From Paenarthrobacter aurescens (GTDB lineage Bacteria > Actinomycetota > Actinomycetes > Actinomycetales > Micrococcaceae): 64,000 nucleotides of DNA. How positions within the stretch are numbered: position 1 is the first letter of the stretch; each line of letters begins with the position of its first letter. Location: contig NZ_JAOEFX010000003.1 of the NCBI RefSeq assembly GCF_025421775.1, positions 186,001 to 250,000 of the forward strand, read 5' to 3'. The notes below the pieces were generated by a model that was not told where the DNA came from, did no database searches, and was given only the letters and a program-made list of their open reading frames with translations. A program made the translations under genes and the position numbers. Positions 60,606 through 64,000 of the stretch are shown here, piece by piece.

Positions 60606-63551
60606 TCAGTTGATTAATGAACTGGCACTCGTCGGAAAGCGCTCCAGAGCGGCGGAGCGGAAATGGGCATAGAGCTCAGCGTTTGCGGCCACGTGTCCCG
60701 GACCCCACTCAACATCAATGAATTCGATCAGGTCTTCGTGGTTGTTGTGTTCAGATTCCAGCATTAAACGGAACGGATCACGGTGTTTTGTGACGTGGTG
60801 AGTGTCGCCTGTGTTCTGGACGTAGAGGATGCGGGGGAGTTTTTCCAGCATCGCATACGTTTCGACCACCGACGTGGAAAGCCTAAAGGCTCGTGCTTCA
60901 TCCACATCGACATCAGACTTCAAACAGGTGGATAGGGCAACATCGGCGCTTGTCCGGAAGTATTCCCTTACGTCTGTTTGGGGGTTGAAGACCAATGCGA
61001 CAGAATCCGGCAGGTATGCGGCAACCTGAAGTGCAGTGAATCCGCCACCCGAGCTGCCGGATAGGAGAATACGCGTGGAATTCGTTTCGAGCTGAAGCTT
61101 GCGGATGCACTCCGCCATGAACCGATGGACATTGACGCTGCCATCTCCGAGATACCAGGAGAGGGTCATGTTCTTGTTGAGGTCCAGCGAGGGATCCTGG
61201 AAGACGGCATGGTTTCCCCCCTCCATGAGCTCGGAGGTAAGCCCCTGGAAGAAAGGCAACGTTGTTTTCGTTCTATTGATCGCCCCATGGAACCTGACTG
61301 ACAAGAGGTCAGACGGCCCGCGTCCTACCGCGAAAGGCAGAACCAAGCCTCCCAGGTTGGCGGAGTAAATCTTGGACTTTTCGCCATCCTCGAAACCGAC
61401 CTCATTCGGGGATTTGATGGTCTGGATCTGACGGCCATAAGTCTTTGAGCGAAGATCAACGCCGGTCCAGGCAATCAGCGGTTCACGCATCACACCCAGA
61501 GCGCTGTTGTTCAGCTCGATTTCCTCGGTGAGGTCGTTCCCCAGGACATCGACGATGCCCGTACGCAGGCCTTGATCGTCGCTCGAGTCATTTGTTGCGT
61601 CGAGAAGAAGGTTGAGAAGGATGCTCAAAGCCTCCAATCGTGCACTTCGGGTGTCGTCCTGTTGGGCAACCCATGCCTTCAACTGACCCCAGTACCTCGT
61701 GGTGAACAGGCCGTCATCTGGTTTTGGTGCTTCCCACGCGACCGCTGCGTCCCGGCAGAGGTCCATAGTCTTCAGCCAGGCTGACCTCACGTCGTCAAGC
61801 TCGGAGGATATAGTTCCTTCCTCGCCGAGGGTTACCGAAACGCGATCCTCCTCCACAGTCAAATTGAATTGGTAGCGCCCGGAGAGCGCACTCAACGCTA
61901 TTCGTCCGCCCGTGGCGTCCATTTTCTTAACCGAGAAGTTCCCCGATTGCGGTGCAGCGATGATGGTGATGAACCTGAAGCGCCTCCCGCTCTGTGTCGC
62001 GGACACGACCTGGGTTGGCAGTTTCTCCATCCACTTCCTGGACATCCAGCCGTCAAAGGGTTCTTCTGAACCCTTCACGGTCGAGATTGCAGGCGCGTTG
62101 CCTTTCCAAAGGAGGAAGGAGGACGTGTCGTCGCGGTCCAATCGCAGGCCACCCGGGATACTCTCCACCGCCGTGTCGGTGTCAAGGTGCCAGCGCTGCC
62201 TTGCGGAGACCTCATCAGCACTGAATACGTTGTCAATTATGAGGAAGAATTCGCCGCCACGGCAGTAGACGACACGCCTCTTCAATTCGACACCTTTGTA
62301 ACCAGAGTCCGCAAAAGTGAAGTCGTCAACTTCATCGCTGGTGAATGACCTTAGGAGGGCCACTTCGGTCTTGGGGTTGTATACCCTGCCCTCGACTTCC
62401 ACCACATTGTGTCCAAGCCGCGACAAGCAGTAGTCGCGCATAGCATCTTTTTTGTATGCGTACTTACCTGCGTCAACCAGCCATGGGTGCCCGTTTGAAT
62501 GAAGGGTCAGGGAAGCGCCATCTTGGTGGCCATGAACGCGGTTTGCCTTGCCGTACGAGAGGGAGAAGAAGGTTTCCTTCTTGAAATCGCGTTCGTGATC
62601 GCCCCAGCCGCTGCGCCCGAAGACGTACCCCTTTTGATAGATCTTTGTGAGCTCGGCGGGCGGTTGTCCGGTAGCTCCTTGAGACTTCACGTAGTCCAAT
62701 TCGGGGGAAGACAATGCGCCCGGGGTCGTTGCTTCCGTGTCACCAATCAATTCGAAGGTGCCGTCGGGCTTTGTGGCATGGGCAAGTTCCAAGTAGGCGA
62801 GATTCAGCCTGTCTGCAGAGGCCGGACGGGGCACCCCTTCCACGTCAAGACGTTTGAAGGCCTCCTCCCACCAGACAAGGTTGTTCTTGTGATAGCCGAT
62901 GGCGCCTTCGATATTTACGCCCTGTTCGTCGTAGTTTTCCTCGAACAAGCTCGTGAGGCGCTGAACAGCCAGTTTGGTCCATTCATTGTTGCCCAGGGCT
63001 GAGCCGATGACGAAAAGAGCCTGATGCTGATGCAGTGCATGATTTGAATGACCGAGATGTTTGGAGTCGGCAAGCCACAAGCCGTGTGCATGGATGGAAT
63101 TCACCAGCCATTGATCTTCGCCTTCCTGAACCATCGGGAGGCCGAATGTCAGGACCATTGCACGTAGGGCTTCCACCATGTCAGCCCATGCATAGCTGAC
63201 AAGATTGCCTTGCTGGTCCTTCTCCTTCGGATCCGACTGAGGATTGGCTGCAATCCACGACTTGCACGTTTGCAGCCAAAACTCTTGTGCGTCCCGGTCT
63301 CCCTCCATGGCTACCCTGCGGACGGGCTCCAGCCAGCGCAGCATGTGAAGTTGCGCCTGCCAGTTCCGTTGCCCGAACGGATCAGCCTTCCAGTCGATGT
63401 CGTCTTGGAAATTCCACGTCGGGTGCGGACGCATGCTGAGTTGGCCGGCGAGGAGTTCGTCAGTCAGTGTGCGGTCCGTTGACCTCTTCCTGAACATCTC
63501 TCCGAACGTCTGGCGACGAACAACGTCGAGATCTACTGCGTGGGTGGTCAT
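60606..63551 (-). CDS. Heparinase II/III-like lyase fused to an alpha/beta-hydrolase-like domain
   Basis: A 981-residue protein without a signal peptide. The first part is a heparinase II/III fold: GHSNHALHQHQALFVIG at about 164-180, EGAIGYHKNN with the likely catalytic Tyr, and NRVHGHQDGASLTLHSNGHPWLVDAG at about 334-359. After a linker (about 600-690) comes a domain with ILLSGSSGGGFTALQVAAYLPDS (about 826-848), a serine-hydrolase nucleophile elbow, and VEWGPGHVAAN near the end, which could give the His. The second half might remove acyl groups while the first cleaves the glycan. AAGGAA precedes the ATG. The next gene begins 46 bases after its stop. Confidence 0.75.
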   Translation of the reverse strand: MTTHAVDLDVVRRQTFGEMFRKRSTDRTLTDELLAGQLSMRPHPTWNFQDDIDWKADPFGQRNWQAQLHMLRWLEPVRRVAMEGDRDAQEFWLQTCKSWIAANPQSDPKEKDQQGNLVSYAWADMVEALRAMVLTFGLPMVQEGEDQWLVNSIHAHGLWLADSKHLGHSNHALHQHQALFVIGSALGNNEWTKLAVQRLTSLFEENYDEQGVNIEGAIGYHKNNLVWWEEAFKRLDVEGVPRPASADRLNLAYLELAHATKPDGTFELIGDTEATTPGALSSPELDYVKSQGATGQPPAELTKIYQKGYVFGRSGWGDHERDFKKETFFSLSYGKANRVHGHQDGASLTLHSNGHPWLVDAGKYAYKKDAMRDYCLSRLGHNVVEVEGRVYNPKTEVALLRSFTSDEVDDFTFADSGYKGVELKRRVVYCRGGEFFLIIDNVFSADEVSARQRWHLDTDTAVESIPGGLRLDRDDTSSFLLWKGNAPAISTVKGSEEPFDGWMSRKWMEKLPTQVVSATQSGRRFRFITIIAAPQSGNFSVKKMDATGGRIALSALSGRYQFNLTVEEDRVSVTLGEEGTISSELDDVRSAWLKTMDLCRDAAVAWEAPKPDDGLFTTRYWGQLKAWVAQQDDTRSARLEALSILLNLLLDATNDSSDDQGLRTGIVDVLGNDLTEEIELNNSALGVMREPLIAWTGVDLRSKTYGRQIQTIKSPNEVGFEDGEKSKIYSANLGGLVLPFAVGRGPSDLLSVRFHGAINRTKTTLPFFQGLTSELMEGGNHAVFQDPSLDLNKNMTLSWYLGDGSVNVHRFMAECIRKLQLETNSTRILLSGSSGGGFTALQVAAYLPDSVALVFNPQTDVREYFRTSADVALSTCLKSDVDVDEARAFRLSTSVVETYAMLEKLPRILYVQNTGDTHHVTKHRDPFRLMLESEHNNHEDLIEFIDVEWGPGHVAANAELYAHFRSAALERFPTSASSLIN

Positions 63552-63710
63552 GCGATTCCTTACGCCGTAATCGGGCTATCTGCCCCTGAACGGCCACATT
63601 CGAGCACTATCTTAGGTGAGCGCCACTCGGAGCAACTGTCACATGCAGAGCGGGGACAATGCGTAACGGCTGTTCGGAGGCAAGTGTGCCTACCCGCGGG
63701 GGATAGGCAT
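63552..63710 (-). promoter_or_regulatory. Candidate promoter region of the minus-strand lyase/GT4 group
   Basis: Read on the minus strand, TTGCTC (63635-63630) and TAAGAT (63614-63609) are 15 bases apart, or TTGCTC with GATAGT (63610-63605) 19 apart. Neither spacing is ideal. The stretch lies between the wecB hairpin and the ATG at 63551 and holds no gene, so a promoter is expected here. Confidence 0.3.
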
Positions 63711-63740
63711 CTGCCCCGGCTGGACGTCCAGCCAGGGCAG
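63711..63740 (-). terminator. Hairpin downstream of wecB
   Basis: A 14-bp stem with one mismatch (CTGCCCCGGCTGGA at 63711-63724 with TCCAGCCAGGGCAG at 63727-63740) lies eight bases past the wecB stop on the minus strand. Confidence 0.6.
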
Positions 63741-63747
63741 GTTCAAA

Positions 63748-64000
63748 TCAGCTTAGGAATTCCGGAATGCGTGAACCGGTACCGAGGAGTTGGGCTACAG
63801 CTGCAACAGTTCGCTCGGCAGCCTTGCCGTCACCGTAGGGATTTACGGCGTTTGCCATTGCGTCAAATGCGTCCTGCTGATTCAGAAGGCGGTCGACTTC
63901 CTTGACGATCTTCTCTTCGTCCGTGCCGATAAGTGTGACTGTTCCGGCATCGACCGCTTCCGGCCGTTCAGTGTTATCACGCATGACCAGAACCGGCTTG
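63748..64000 (-). CDS. wecB: UDP-N-acetylglucosamine 2-epimerase, C-terminal fragment
   Basis: The last 84 codons of a gene that continues beyond the right edge. The readable part opens with [25 protein letters not shown], the well conserved substrate/UDP-binding segment of the non-hydrolysing epimerase family, and ends with [20 protein letters not shown], the typical C-terminal helix. The enzyme makes UDP-ManNAc from UDP-GlcNAc, the substrate of the WecC encoded at 52369. The two genes are on opposite strands, 10 kb apart, flanking the lyase and glycosyltransferase genes. Confidence 0.88.
   Translation of the reverse strand, partial: KPVLVMRDNTERPEAVDAGTVTLIGTDEEKIVKEVDRLLNQQDAFDAMANAVNPYGDGKAAERTVAAVAQLLGTGSRIPEFLS

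Noticed and set aside
1..64000. tRNA or rRNA genes
   Set aside because: No cloverleaf-type T-loop (GGTTCGAATCC-like) or rRNA sequence was noticed on either strand by eye; a tRNAscan run would settle it.

Overview
The window reads as a chromosomal segment of a high-GC Gram-positive bacterium of the Micrococcaceae, most like Arthrobacter/Paenarthrobacter. This is inferred from GC-rich codon use, the phenylacetate gene order, repeated SLH-type, choice-of-anchor P and YncE/VCBS surface proteins, and several apparently leaderless genes. I see no tRNA, rRNA, CRISPR array, phage or transposase gene.

Region 1 (1-12096): the end of a STAS/SEC14-like gene, a methyltransferase, a protease II gene, then a tight plus-strand envelope-glycan operon: GT2, GT4, a 1013-residue flippase/GT-C fusion, GT4, and a PIG-L deacetylase. 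An exported beta-helix protein with its own promoter follows. Region 2 (12204-18349, minus): a two-gene signalling operon (hybrid kinase with PAS, HisKA, HATPase, two REC and an HPt, plus a REC-GGDEF diguanylate cyclase), then a Tat-exported PhoD-type phosphatase. Region 3 (18574-23425, plus): paaABCDE, the phenylacetyl-CoA ring epoxidase, followed by a PaaG-like isomerase, behind a promoter with a PaaR-like operator.

Region 4 (23467-32563): mixed housekeeping and accessory genes: a lipid kinase, a membrane protein, SelO, a MarR regulator, a D-glucuronyl C5-epimerase-like protein, a DUF1349 protein, a hydrolase, and two small genes that appear frameshifted at homopolymers. Region 5 (32979-41564): mostly surface or exported proteins: an HNH/SLH/Excalibur protein, two equal-length tandem YncE/VCBS paralogues, a choice-of-anchor P protein and a DUF732 lipoprotein.

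Region 6 (41850-64000): a large cell-surface polysaccharide locus. It holds an LCP ligase, a DUF4434-like protein, a Pro-rich membrane-anchored protein, two GT4 enzymes, an ABC exporter (Wzm/Wzt or TagGH type), two CgeB-like/GT2 bifunctional glycosyltransferases, UDP-ManNAc dehydrogenase (WecC), a coiled-coil protein, two heparinase II/III-like proteins (one fused to an alpha/beta-hydrolase domain), a membrane-anchored GT4 and, at the window edge, UDP-GlcNAc 2-epimerase (WecB). WecB and WecC would supply UDP-ManNAcA, the ABC pair would export the chain and the LCP protein would attach it to peptidoglycan, which points to a teichuronic-acid-like wall polymer.

The least expected signal is a shared 5' leader on four separate exported-protein genes (10828, 34481, 37360, 39362): a TAGAAT-like -10, then a short stem-loop at the expected 5' end of the mRNA, then an ACTT-like stretch and a GGGG(G) Shine-Dalgarno.
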